From Streptomyces lavendofoliae (lineage in GTDB: Bacteria; Actinomycetota; Actinomycetes; Streptomycetales; Streptomycetaceae): a stretch of DNA of 64,000 nt. The DNA is taken from positions 186,001-250,000 of the forward strand of contig NZ_BMTP01000012.1 of assembly GCF_014649735.1 (NCBI RefSeq), in the 5' to 3' direction. How positions within the stretch are numbered: position 1 is the first letter of the stretch; the number at the start of each line of letters is the position of its first letter. The notes beneath the pieces are model-generated. The model did not search any database and had not been told where the DNA came from. It saw only the letters and a list, made by a program, of their open reading frames with translations. The position numbers and the translations under genes were made by a program. Shown in pieces: positions 27,400-35,092 of this stretch.

Positions 27400-28638
27400 T
27401 CAGCGGGAGTCCATGGCGAGCCAGGCGTCAATCGCGGTCCGGCCCCGCTCTCCCCTGTCCGGCATGAAGTGCGCGTACACCCTGAAGGTGATCTCAGGAG
27501 AGGCATGTCCCATCCAGTGTGACAGGGACACCGGATCCTCGCCAGCAGCCAGTTGGACGCTCGCGTAGGTATGCCGGAAGCGGTGGTGCATCTTCTCCCT
27601 CGACGGCTCCCACCCCTCCTCGTCTCGCGGTGCGATCAGCCCTGCCGCGGCAAGCGCCGGCTTCATCGTCTTGCTGTTGTAGACGCTGGGGTTGATGCGA
27701 TTGCCGTGCCACGTCGTCGCCAGCAGCCGTACCGTGGCCGCCTTCCGCTGCCCGTTTCCGGGCCCGTGCCACGGCAGGGTCACTTCGACCGGCGGGAACT
27801 TCTCCTCGTGCTCACGGATGGCCTTGAGCAAGCCGGGCGACAGCGGGATGTCCCTCTCCTTCCTGCCCTTGGGCAGCTTGAAGTACGGGCTGGTCCCGTT
27901 CTCCCAGAGCAGCTGCCGCCTCAGGTGGATCACCATGCGTTCTTCGTCCACATCATCCGGGCTGAACCCGAACGCCTCCGCTTGTCGCTCCCCCGCGCCG
28001 ACACCGAGGTCCATGATGATGCGGTACCGCTCCGGCAGTGCCTTCCTGATGGCCGTGGCTTCCTCGGCCGTCCAGGCCCGCGCCTTGGTGTCCGCGGCCG
28101 ACGCTGGTCGCACGTCGGAACGGGCCTCGCTGCACGGGTTCTTAGGGATCCGCTTGCCCACCGCAGTCTTGAAGATCGAGCTGAGGTGGTTCCAGATGAC
28201 GGTGATGGTCGTGTCTTCGAGCCCCCTGGACCGAAGTTCCTTGCGCCAGGCCAGCAGGTGCTCGTCGCCGATGACGTTCATGGGCTGCCGCCCCAGCGGC
28301 GTGCCGATGACGTGCTTCCAGATCTTTGACTTCATCGGGATGGCGGTGCCGACCGGGTCCTGCCTCGTCGGCCACCATTCCGTCTCGATGTAGGCCGCGA
28401 GGGTCATGGCCCCGTCGCGGTCGTCGATGAACTCCCTGCGCTTGCTGTCGATGATCGCTTTGGCGCGCCAGGTCTTCGCGTCGTCCAGAGTCTCGAATGA
28501 CCTGGCCTTGACGCCGGGGATGCCGGCGACCTTGTAACGCTTTCCCTTGCCGTAGAGCGGGGTTCGCTCTCGCTTGCCGGTCTCCTTGTTGGGGCGCTTC
28601 TTCAGCCAGCGATCTTCGATGTAGCCGGCCACGGCCAT
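27400..28638 (-). CDS. int: Tyrosine recombinase, phage integrase
   Basis: A 412-residue site-specific recombinase. The N-terminal arm-binding region (ERTPLYGKGKRYKVAGIPG) is followed by a SAM-like core-binding domain around residues 80-165 and the catalytic domain. Active residues are visible: R in GAGERQAEAFGF, HRFRH (H-x-x-R), H in HWMGH, and the nucleophile Y in RVYAHF. It integrates and, with the excisionase, excises the prophage. It overlaps the upstream metallopeptidase gene by 37 bases and lies at the left prophage end, the usual place. Confidence 0.95.
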   Translation of the reverse strand: MAVAGYIEDRWLKKRPNKETGKRERTPLYGKGKRYKVAGIPGVKARSFETLDDAKTWRAKAIIDSKRREFIDDRDGAMTLAAYIETEWWPTRQDPVGTAIPMKSKIWKHVIGTPLGRQPMNVIGDEHLLAWRKELRSRGLEDTTITVIWNHLSSIFKTAVGKRIPKNPCSEARSDVRPASAADTKARAWTAEEATAIRKALPERYRIIMDLGVGAGERQAEAFGFSPDDVDEERMVIHLRRQLLWENGTSPYFKLPKGRKERDIPLSPGLLKAIREHEEKFPPVEVTLPWHGPGNGQRKAATVRLLATTWHGNRINPSVYNSKTMKPALAAAGLIAPRDEEGWEPSREKMHHRFRHTYASVQLAAGEDPVSLSHWMGHASPEITFRVYAHFMPDRGERGRTAIDAWLAMDSR

Positions 28639-29030
28639 CCCTCCCCATTGAGGTCATGCAGGCGGATTCGCAGCATGCGTTCGGTGACGTCGAGCTCGGC
28701 CGCGGCCAGCCGCACATCGTCGGCCCACTGCGCCACGGCGGCAAGGTCGGAGATGTGGATCAGTTTACGGGCTGCCTCGATGTCCGCACGGCGTTCCTGA
28801 TGGAGGGCCAGAGGGTGGGCGGCATCGAGCCCTACCCCGCAGCCGAGGTCGTCGGCCAGGGCGTGCTCGGCCTCGTGCGCGAGCACGCATCTCTCCTGCC
28901 TAGCGGACAGGCCGGTGGCGATGACGATCTTTCGGTGTACGGGCGACCATGCGCCCCAGGTGTCTCGCAGATGAACGCGCACGACTGGTATGCCGAGTTG
29001 CTCGAGGGTTCTCATCGGCGAGTAAGGCAT
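28602..29030 (-). CDS. ImmA/IrrE-family metallopeptidase
   Basis: A 142-residue zinc peptidase with the HExxH motif in CVLAHEAEHALADD. The family includes ImmA of ICEBs1 and the phage phi105-type systems, which cleave the partner ImmR/CI repressor to trigger induction. It lies between a CI-like repressor gene and the integrase, all leftward, which supports an anti-repressor role. The start MPYSPMR is preceded by a G-rich stretch (GGGGG). Confidence 0.88.
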   Translation of the reverse strand: MPYSPMRTLEQLGIPVVRVHLRDTWGAWSPVHRKIVIATGLSARQERCVLAHEAEHALADDLGCGVGLDAAHPLALHQERRADIEAARKLIHISDLAAVAQWADDVRLAAAELDVTERMLRIRLHDLNGEGWPWPATSKIAG

Positions 29031-29213
29031 AGCACCCCCACATATGCGATCGGGTGGGAGGCGTCGCTTGGACACTCTTTGTACACCACTCAACAACGCA
29101 ACGGAAGGAAACCTTCAGAAACAGGTGCAACAGGCCGCCACTTGGGCGCTAGCGCCCCAAGGCTCGCTGAACAGGCAAGGCTGCACTAAGTGGCACGGAG
29201 TGCTGAGGTTAGG

Positions 29214-29765
29214 TCAGCTCTCTTCCATGGCCCGGAGAATGGTCTCCGCGTCGTCGTCAGGAACACCCTCCCCGAGGGCATGGGGGCGGTAGGCAGCAAG
29301 GCGGTACCGGTCTTGCTGAGCGGCGCGGGCCTCACGTGGCACCGACTCGAACAGGCGCTGGGTCGCAGACTCGAAGTCGTTGCGGGCTTCCAGGCTTCCA
29401 CCCATGGCCACGCAGACGCGGCCGAACTCATGAACTTTGATCATCAGGTCGAGCAGGTCAGGATGGTCGGCGAGTTCCTCAACCTGTGGCGTTGCCTGTG
29501 GCGCGACTTGACTCTCGCTAAGGATCGGGTCTCCGCCGGCCAGGATGACGCCGATACTCTCCGGCTTCCATCCGTGGGCGACTGCAATCGGGACCAGCGT
29601 CGGGGGCTGCTGCCTCTTGGGCGGGTTGGAGTTCTCTGCGTTTTGGACCGCCTTGGGCGAAACGCCCGCCTTGACGGCGAACTCCTCCCGAGTGAGCCCT
29701 GCCTTCTCCCGCGCATCGCGCAGTAGGCGGCCCAGCCTTTTCCACGCTTCGGGGTCCCGGTTCAT
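29214..29765 (-). CDS. XRE-family (CI/ImmR-like) phage repressor
   Basis: A 183-residue protein with a Cro/CI-type HTH at residues about 7-70 (RLLRDAREKAGLTREEFAVK, then VSPKAVQNAEN). A longer acidic/helical C-terminal part may mediate oligomerisation or be the target of the ImmA-like peptidase. It is divergent from a small Cro-like gene across a control region full of TTGCC repeats. It is probably the lysogeny repressor. Confidence 0.82.
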   Translation of the reverse strand: MNRDPEAWKRLGRLLRDAREKAGLTREEFAVKAGVSPKAVQNAENSNPPKRQQPPTLVPIAVAHGWKPESIGVILAGGDPILSESQVAPQATPQVEELADHPDLLDLMIKVHEFGRVCVAMGGSLEARNDFESATQRLFESVPREARAAQQDRYRLAAYRPHALGEGVPDDDAETILRAMEES

Positions 29766-29785
29766 GGGGTTCAGCTCTCTCGGTA

Positions 29786-29936
29786 GGCAATGACACGCAA
29801 CGACAGGCAACAAGGTAGCAAGATCAGGCACCGAGTGACAGGGCTGCATCCGGCCGCTGACCTGGGCTTACTCGTTGACACCAAAACTTGCCACTTCATG
29901 CCTTGACTTGCCTGCCCAAACTTGCCTAATCTTGCC
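29786..29936. repeat. Phased TTGCC/GGCAA operator array of the lysogeny switch
   Basis: GGCAA-type elements occur at 29786, 29796 (CGCAA), 29806, 29817 (AGCAA) and 29827 (GGCA only). TTGCC-type elements occur at 29888, 29898 (ATGCC), 29908, 29922 and 29932. Steps are mostly 10-11 bases, so successive sites lie on one helix face. Each half reads TTGCC toward its own divergent gene. These are probable binding sites for the CI-like and/or Cro-like proteins. Confidence 0.72.
29903..29932 (+). promoter_or_regulatory. Rightward early promoter
   Basis: TTGACT and TAATCT are separated by 18 bases and interleaved with the TTGCC sites. The expected start of transcription coincides with the GTG of the small HTH gene, so the transcript is probably leaderless and directly repressible. 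Confidence 0.65.
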
Positions 29937-29939
29937 AAT

Positions 29940-30194
29940 GTGCAAGCGCGGGGACAGCGGATCCGGGACCAGCGCGAGCGATGCGGATTCAAGCTGACGA
30001 CCTTCGCCAGGCTGATCGGCATCTCACCCGCCTGGCTCTCCCGGATCGAACGAGGCCAAGGCGACCCCAGCCCTGACGTGCTCAGACGCATAGCTCTCCT
30101 TCTCCAGAGGGAGCGCGTCGCCAGGGAGGCGATCGCCGCTATCACCTACGACAAAGAAGACGAGGGAAGTGATGAACACCACCCAGACGGATGA
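29940..30194 (+). CDS. Small XRE-family (Cro-like) DNA-binding protein
   Basis: An 84-residue protein that is almost entirely one HTH domain (LTTFARLIGISPAWLSRIER, then GDPSPDVLRRIALLL). The GTG start coincides with the predicted transcription start; a TTG six codons upstream lies inside the promoter and is less likely. It is the first gene of the rightward early operon and a candidate lytic-switch (Cro) counterpart of the CI-like repressor. Confidence 0.72.
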   Translation: MQARGQRIRDQRERCGFKLTTFARLIGISPAWLSRIERGQGDPSPDVLRRIALLLQRERVAREAIAAITYDKEDEGSDEHHPDG

Positions 30195-30435
30195 GACCTC
30201 CCCCTACCTCACCGTCCGCCAGCTCGCGAAGCGCTGGCACACCACGGAGAACGCCATCTACACGGCCAGATCTCGCCGCCGAGGTACCTACCCCAGGGGC
30301 TTCAAGCGCGGCCGGCTGGTCCTGTTCAGGCTCGCCGAGGTCGAGGCCCACGAGCAGGCCGAAATGGCTGCTGACACCCGCTTCAACCCCGACCTCGACC
30401 CCACGAACGCCCCGGTCGAGCCGAAGGCCGCTTAG
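30172..30435 (+). CDS. Excisionase-like HTH protein
   Basis: An 87-residue protein with a MerR/AlpA-type winged HTH (YLTVRQLAKRWHTTENAIYT, then RRGTYPRGFKRGRLVLFR). Proteins of this kind act as Xis directionality factors with tyrosine integrases, or as small activators. It overlaps the Cro-like gene by 23 bases. The ATG is preceded by GAGGGA; a GTG one codon earlier is possible. Confidence 0.75.
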   Translation: MNTTQTDETSPYLTVRQLAKRWHTTENAIYTARSRRRGTYPRGFKRGRLVLFRLAEVEAHEQAEMAADTRFNPDLDPTNAPVEPKAA

Positions 30436-30521
30436 TCGGCTATGCGGGCCGCCGCCGGGCTCTCACACACCGACGGCGCCCTAGTTCCACCCCTCAACCA
30501 CGTACATGAAAGGGGCTTCCC

Positions 30522-30782
30522 ATGCCTCGATCTTGCCAGACGCACCCGCAGTTGGTGCCCGTCCCGATCCCCGACGCGGTGGCTGTGCTGATCGGCCAGC
30601 AGATGCCGGAGCACGTGGCCCGCGCTGAGCGTGAGGCCGTGAACCAGGCGTTCAACATCAGCCTGTGCCGCTCGCCGCAGTACGCCGAGGCCCGCGAATG
30701 GGCCCTGTCGGACCTGGCCCGTGCGAACAAGGTGCTCGGCGCGTACAACCCGGGCCTGATCGTGAAGGCGGTGGCGGCATGA
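30522..30782 (+). CDS. Hypothetical early phage protein (86 aa)
   Basis: A soluble helical protein with no recognised domain. A good Shine-Dalgarno (AAAGGGG) and an ATGA overlap with the next gene support it. It begins the run of tightly overlapping early genes. Confidence 0.65.
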   Translation: MPRSCQTHPQLVPVPIPDAVAVLIGQQMPEHVARAEREAVNQAFNISLCRSPQYAEAREWALSDLARANKVLGAYNPGLIVKAVAA

Positions 30783-31333
30783 GCGCCTACGACAGCGCCG
30801 TCCAGTCCCTCATCAATGGCGGCTACCCCGAGCGGCAGGCGAAGGAGATCCTCTCGTTCGCGCTCGGCGAGGCTCAGCAGCGGGGCTTCGAAGCTGGACG
30901 CCGCGCCACCCGCGCCGAGGTGCTGCGCGAGGCAGCTGGCCACATCGAAGCAGAGCAGAAGCGTTCCGACGATCACGAGGTATCGCGCTTCGGGAAGCTG
31001 GATCACGAGAGCGTCTTGGAACGCGATGCGGTGCTCGCTGCCGTCGCTGAGCTGCGCCTGATGGCTGACGCCGCCGTCTCGGGCAGCACCGCCGGGGGCG
31101 AGCAGCCGGAGGTGGTGGCGAGGCCGCCACTCGTCCGGTGGCGGGTGGAGATCTACGACCCGCTGGCCAAGGAGTGGGTGCCCAGCGTTCCCTTCCTCGT
31201 CCGCGAGCGTGCTGTCGAGCGTCTCAACACGGAGCAGATCCACTCCCCGCGCTGGGCCGACGACGCGACGCCCGTTGACCGCCGCCTGGTCCGTGAGACG
31301 ACGACCTACAAGGTCGAGGAGGTCGCGTCATGA
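30779..31333 (+). CDS. Hypothetical early phage protein (184 aa)
   Basis: Mostly helical. The N-terminus (MSAYDSAVQSLINGGYPERQ) resembles a UBA-like or three-helix unit. The C-terminal part (RWRVEIYDPLAKEWVPSVPF) looks like beta structure. Coupled to neighbours by ATGA overlaps at both ends. Function unknown. Confidence 0.65.
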   Translation: MSAYDSAVQSLINGGYPERQAKEILSFALGEAQQRGFEAGRRATRAEVLREAAGHIEAEQKRSDDHEVSRFGKLDHESVLERDAVLAAVAELRLMADAAVSGSTAGGEQPEVVARPPLVRWRVEIYDPLAKEWVPSVPFLVRERAVERLNTEQIHSPRWADDATPVDRRLVRETTTYKVEEVAS

Positions 31334-31533
31334 CCGCCGCCGATCTGGCCCGCGTGGACGTGCCCGCCGCGGAGGTGGCCGCCGAGTTCATGGCGCTGAA
31401 GGCCAAGCGCACGACGGACGCCCTGCTCGCCGAGCAGCGCCACCAGTACCTCGACCTCGACCCGGACTCCCAGTTCACCGTCCCGGGCAGCTGCTGCCCC
31501 GCCTGCCCGCCCCGCGAAGGAGACGCGTCGTGA
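31330..31533 (+). CDS. Small hypothetical protein with C-terminal Cys pair
   Basis: A 67-residue protein ending in a CCPACPP motif that could bind zinc with a partner. ATGA and GTGA overlaps with both neighbours mark it as part of the operon. Confidence 0.58.
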   Translation: MTAADLARVDVPAAEVAAEFMALKAKRTTDALLAEQRHQYLDLDPDSQFTVPGSCCPACPPREGDAS

Positions 31534-31958
31534 CCGCGCGCACGAACACCCCGGACGTCCGCAACCCGGACGGCTCCCTCACCATCCGGATGAAGCGCGC
31601 CTGCAACGGCTGCGGCCAGACTCTCGGCGATGTCGACGACCGCGATGTCGACGAGCACGGCAACCTCACCGACGTCCGTGGTGAGTGCCCGGCCTGCCGG
31701 CCGCTCGTCGAGCTGGAGGCCGCCGGATGCAAGACCTGGCGCCTGACGGTTCGCAGCATTGGTCGCATCGACGACGCCGTCGACCAGGACGGCATCTACG
31801 CCAAGGGCTACTGGGAGGACGTCGACGGCAAGCTGACGGTCACCGGGCTCCGCATCGGTAGCGGGCCGGACCGGATCGTCGCCAAGTTCGGCGACTGGGT
31901 TGTCCGGCACCCCAAGGGTCAGTGGTCCGTCCACAAGGCGCCGGAGCCGGTCTCATGA
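31530..31958 (+). CDS. Zinc-ribbon hypothetical protein (142 aa)
   Basis: CNGCGQ and CPACRP about 35 residues apart form a likely zinc ribbon in the N-terminal half, with a beta-rich C-terminus (GLRIGSGPDRIVAKFGDWVV). Starts at a GTG overlapping the upstream stop. Function unknown. Confidence 0.65.
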   Translation: MTARTNTPDVRNPDGSLTIRMKRACNGCGQTLGDVDDRDVDEHGNLTDVRGECPACRPLVELEAAGCKTWRLTVRSIGRIDDAVDQDGIYAKGYWEDVDGKLTVTGLRIGSGPDRIVAKFGDWVVRHPKGQWSVHKAPEPVS

Positions 31959-32164
31959 CGGCTCGCCCGGTCGAGACGGTCACCTCGACGCTCCTGTCGG
32001 ACCTGCCGATAGTGCCGCCGCCGGTCGCGAGCCTGCTGCTCGCCGGCCTCGACCTCGCGCCCCGCCGCCGCGTCCCCGCCTGGATCACCGACCCGGGCCT
32101 GATCGCCGACATACTCGCCGGCTTCGTCGACATCCCCGACGACCTGATCGGGGACGCCCGGTGA
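31955..32164 (+). CDS. Hypothetical protein (69 aa)
   Basis: A small protein with a hydrophobic Leu-rich centre and an acidic C-terminus. Supported by ATGA and GTGA overlaps with flanking genes. No family recognised. Confidence 0.5.
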   Translation: MTARPVETVTSTLLSDLPIVPPPVASLLLAGLDLAPRRRVPAWITDPGLIADILAGFVDIPDDLIGDAR

Positions 32165-32274
32165 CCGCCGGGGACCGCTTCATCATCCAGGGCCTGGCCG
32201 CAGTAGCCGCCCTCACCACCATCTCCGCCGCGCTCTGGAAGCTCGGCAACCGACTCGCCCAAGGGGGCAACTGA
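32161..32274 (+). CDS. Very small membrane protein (37 aa)
   Basis: One likely membrane helix (IIQGLAAVAALTTISAALW) followed by a basic tail. Its GTG overlaps the upstream stop and the next ATG follows after one base, so translation is plausible. It could be a short lysis- or membrane-associated peptide; this is a guess. Confidence 0.45.
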   Translation: MTAGDRFIIQGLAAVAALTTISAALWKLGNRLAQGGN

Positions 32275-32275
32275 C

Positions 32276-32779
32276 ATGGGATACGCCAGCTACGAGGTGT
32301 ACCGGAACGGCGAGCGCATCGAAGCCGGGTACACCGTGCGGGCCGTCTGCGAAATGGACGGCTGCACGAAGGAGATCGACCGGGGTCTTGCCTACCTCTG
32401 CGGGCAGACGCCTGGTGGCGACGAGTTCGGTTGTGGCGGCTACTTCTGCGCCGACCACCTGACCTACGCACAGCAGTGCACACCGTGCGGCAAGAAGGCT
32501 GACGAGGCCAACAGCTGGACCGACCCGGCGACCGGCATCACCTACGACCTTCGGGACGAGTACCTGCCGCCGGGTGAGGCGTACAAGGCGGACGGCTGGG
32601 TGTGGAAGCACCTCGGCACCTTCGAGGGTGAAGTGCCGAAGCTTGTGCCGGTGAAGCTGCCGGAGCGTCGGCCGGGAGGCCACTTGGGCGTCGCGATCAC
32701 CACCTATGAGTTCGAGACTGCCGGAACGGTGGCCTGGCGGCAGGAACGCGCCGTGCAGGCCGGTGAGTCCCGTGGCTGA
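32276..32779 (+). CDS. Cys-rich hypothetical protein (167 aa)
   Basis: The N-terminal 80 residues carry many Cys/His (VCEMDGCTKEID, CGGYFCADHLTYAQQCTPCG), a pattern like a treble-clef or double zinc site. The C-terminus is mixed. ATGG start one base after the preceding stop. Function unknown. Confidence 0.68.
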   Translation: MGYASYEVYRNGERIEAGYTVRAVCEMDGCTKEIDRGLAYLCGQTPGGDEFGCGGYFCADHLTYAQQCTPCGKKADEANSWTDPATGITYDLRDEYLPPGEAYKADGWVWKHLGTFEGEVPKLVPVKLPERRPGGHLGVAITTYEFETAGTVAWRQERAVQAGESRG

Positions 32780-33101
32780 CCGCATCGCCGAGATCCAGGC
32801 CCGCGCCGAAGCCGCCACCAAGGGCCCGTGGTTTGTCGAGCGCCACCAGCCGACCCTCACCCGCCGGGTCGTGAGCGACGACCATGCGCTCGACGCCGAC
32901 CTGGGCTACCTCGGCAACAGCAACCAGTTCGACGCCGAGTTCATCGCCCATGCCCGGGAGGACATCCCGTTCCTCCTCGACGAGCTGGCCCGGGTGCAGG
33001 CGGCGGCCGACGAGCTGCTCGCCGAACGCGACGCCGCACGCCGGGAAGTCGCCGCCATGGAGGAGATGGCCGCCTTCTACAGCAAGCAGGCGGCGTCATG
33101 A
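32772..33101 (+). CDS. Hypothetical actinophage protein (109 aa)
   Basis: Begins VADRIAEIQARAEAATKGPW, a sequence type seen repeatedly in Streptomyces phages and prophages, and ends in a coiled-coil helix (DELARVQAAADELLAERDAA). A GTG start nine bases earlier is also possible. Overlaps both neighbours. Confidence 0.68.
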   Translation: MADRIAEIQARAEAATKGPWFVERHQPTLTRRVVSDDHALDADLGYLGNSNQFDAEFIAHAREDIPFLLDELARVQAAADELLAERDAARREVAAMEEMAAFYSKQAAS

Positions 33102-33523
33102 GCATCGCCCAGGATCTCCGTACCCGGGCCCGGCACCGTGGCCTGACTCCGTGGCAGCTGATCCAGAAGATCGGCCGCCTCGAGCGGGAAGCCGACAGCA
33201 CCGCCTGCCAGCTCGTCGCCATGGCCACCGAGATCGACGGCCTCCGCCGGGAACGTAACGAGCTCGAGGCCCAGCTCGACGACGCCGGAATCGACCTGTC
33301 CGGGGCACTGGAGGATCTCCGCGCCGCCGAGGTGGAGCTCCGTGAGCTGCGCGCATTCAAGGCCAACACGACCGCCGTGTCCGCCCCGGCCAGCACGCGG
33401 GACATCGACCCCGGCGACCAGCCGACCGCGCCCGTGCCGCTGTGGAAGGCGCCGATCGCCGGACCCGTTCAGCCCGTCCGCGACCCCGGCCACGTACCCA
33501 GCTGGGCTAACCCGGCCGCCTAG
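33098..33523 (+). CDS. Coiled-coil hypothetical protein (141 aa)
   Basis: Residues about 30-95 form heptad-rich helices (GRLEREADSTACQLVAMATE and LRRERNELEAQLDDAG). The Pro-rich tail is probably disordered. Last gene of the first overlapping cluster. Role unknown. Confidence 0.65.
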   Translation: MSIAQDLRTRARHRGLTPWQLIQKIGRLEREADSTACQLVAMATEIDGLRRERNELEAQLDDAGIDLSGALEDLRAAEVELRELRAFKANTTAVSAPASTRDIDPGDQPTAPVPLWKAPIAGPVQPVRDPGHVPSWANPAA

Positions 33524-33589
33524 AGACCGCCGGGCCGGCGGTGAACCGGCCCTCCGCGCCCGGCGCCCAACCTTCCGGAGGAGAAGCAA

Positions 33590-34327
33590 ATGACCACGTG
33601 CGTCGACTGCAGCCAGCCTCTCTCGCTCAGGCCGAGTCGCGGCCGTTGCAGGCCCTGCTACCGACGGCACATTAAGGAGCTGAAGCAGGCGGGCGACTTC
33701 AATCCGCTCAAGGCAGGCAGGCCATCGAGCCCTGTACAGGACCGACTTCTCTCAAGGGTCGAGAAGACCACCCACGGATGCTGGCTCTACCCGCACCAGC
33801 TGACCGAGCAGGGATACGGGCGGATCACCGACGACCTTGGTCGGACGGTTCATGCCCACCGAGCGTCATATGCAGCTTTCGTCGGACCCATCCCGGATGG
33901 GCTGCAGGTCGACCACGACTGCCACAACCGTGACCTGACATGCGTCGGCGGGCCACAGTGCCTGCACCGGCGATGCGTGAACCCAGCCCACCTCAGGGCT
34001 GTTACAGCCCGGGCGAACATCCTGAGCGGTCGCACTGTGGCAGCCCGGAATGCCGCCAAGACGCACTGTCCGCAAGGGCACGAGTACACGGCCGAGAACA
34101 CGTACACGCTGGAAGGGCACGGCCGGCAATGCCTGATCTGCGTGCGCAAGCAGAAGGCATCACAGAAGCCCAAGAAGGGCCTCACCGCGGCAATGACCCA
34201 TGGGAAGCGAAGCACCTATTCCAAGGGCGGATGCCGCTGCGATCTCTGTAGCGCCGCTGAACGAGCTCGAGGCCAGGCCCGACGCACAGCCGCTCGCCCC
34301 GCCAAGTTGACGAACCCCAATCAGTAG
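33590..34327 (+). CDS. HNH endonuclease (possible free-standing homing nuclease)
   Basis: A 245-residue protein. N-terminal zinc pairs (CVDCSQ ... CRPCYRR) precede an HNH-type nuclease core: GRTVHAHRASYAAFVGPIPD, then LQVDHDCHNRDL and RRCVNPAHLRAV. C-terminal zinc motifs follow (CPQGHEYT ... CLIC; CRCDLC). This layout is typical of phage homing HNH enzymes that recognise a site in related genomes. It is set off by its own Shine-Dalgarno (GGAGGAGAAG) and a downstream hairpin, consistent with a mobile insert between early genes. Confidence 0.85.
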   Translation: MTTCVDCSQPLSLRPSRGRCRPCYRRHIKELKQAGDFNPLKAGRPSSPVQDRLLSRVEKTTHGCWLYPHQLTEQGYGRITDDLGRTVHAHRASYAAFVGPIPDGLQVDHDCHNRDLTCVGGPQCLHRRCVNPAHLRAVTARANILSGRTVAARNAAKTHCPQGHEYTAENTYTLEGHGRQCLICVRKQKASQKPKKGLTAAMTHGKRSTYSKGGCRCDLCSAAERARGQARRTAARPAKLTNPNQ

Positions 34328-34329
34328 GC

Positions 34330-34360
34330 GTGCCCCGCTGCCCGAAACAGCGGGGCGCAC
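34330..34360 (+). terminator. Intercistronic hairpin after the HNH gene
   Basis: Arms GCCCCGCTG/CAGCGGGGC with a 7-base loop. No U-tract, so it may act as a partial terminator or an RNA-stability element. Confidence 0.5.
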
Positions 34361-34382
34361 CACAAGCATCCCAGGAGAACAC

Positions 34383-34772
34383 GTGAGTTACCCCAAGCTC
34401 CTCACGCCCGAAGAGACCCTCGAAGAAGGCAAGGCGCGGCTTGGCATCCCGGACATCGTCGCCATCTGCGGCAGCACCCGGTTCATGGACGCCATGGCCG
34501 ACGCCGACCGCGTCCTCACCTGGGCTGGCCACATCGTCGTCAAGCCCGGCTGCGACATGAAGACCCCGCACCCGCTGTGGGCCGACCCCGCCGACGCCGA
34601 GGCGGGCAAGGAGCGGCTCGACGACCTGCACCGGGCGAAGATCCGCCTCGCCACCCGGGTCCTCGTCGTCGGCGACTACATCGGCGACTCTACCCGCGCA
34701 GAGATCCGGTACGCGAAGTCGCTGGGCAAGCCCGTGAGCTACACCCACCCCGAAGTCGCAGCCACCCTCTGA
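34383..34772 (+). CDS. Nucleoside 2-deoxyribosyltransferase-like protein
   Basis: A 129-residue protein with the Rossmann-like start VAICGSTRFMDAMADADRVL and the later HRAKIRLATRVLVVGDYIGD, then STRAEIRYAKSLGKPV. These are the characteristic substrate-binding segments of the nucleoside deoxyribosyltransferase-like/DUF4406 superfamily. Phage members may remodel nucleotides or signal molecules. Start is GTG behind AGGAGA. Confidence 0.75.
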   Translation: MSYPKLLTPEETLEEGKARLGIPDIVAICGSTRFMDAMADADRVLTWAGHIVVKPGCDMKTPHPLWADPADAEAGKERLDDLHRAKIRLATRVLVVGDYIGDSTRAEIRYAKSLGKPVSYTHPEVAATL

Positions 34773-34815
34773 GCCCATCCCCAGGCCGGCCGTGGAGCAC
34801 CGCTCCGGCCGACGA

Positions 34816-34849
34816 GGGCCCGCCCCACACCCCCAGCCGGGGCGGGCCC
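34816..34849 (+). terminator. Intercistronic hairpin
   Basis: An 11-bp perfect stem (GGGCCCGCCCC/GGGGCGGGCCC) with a 12-base loop between the nucleosidase-like gene and the next operon segment. No U-tract follows. Confidence 0.6.
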
Positions 34850-34870
34850 CCTTCACCCCAAGGACAGGAC

Positions 34871-35092
34871 ATGCCACTCACCATCGGCCTCTGGCAGATC
34901 GAGGTCTACCACCGGGCCATCCACGCCACCCGCCAGCCCGACCCGAAGTGCCGCCTCTGCGACGGCACCGGCGGCGGATGGGAACCCACCCACTTCGGCC
35001 CCGACTGGGACCCCTGCCGCTGCATCGACGCCATCCGCCACCACCGCATCCCGCTCTGGTTCCGCCGCCGCTGGATCGAGGAGCCGTTCTAG
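34871..35092 (+). CDS. Small zinc-binding protein upstream of the recombination genes
   Basis: A 73-residue protein with CRLCDGTGGGW and CRCIDAI, a likely zinc knuckle of DnaJ-like spacing. It overlaps the GTG of the exonuclease gene by one base (TAGTG), so expression is coupled to recombination functions. Confidence 0.62.
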   Translation: MPLTIGLWQIEVYHRAIHATRQPDPKCRLCDGTGGGWEPTHFGPDWDPCRCIDAIRHHRIPLWFRRRWIEEPF

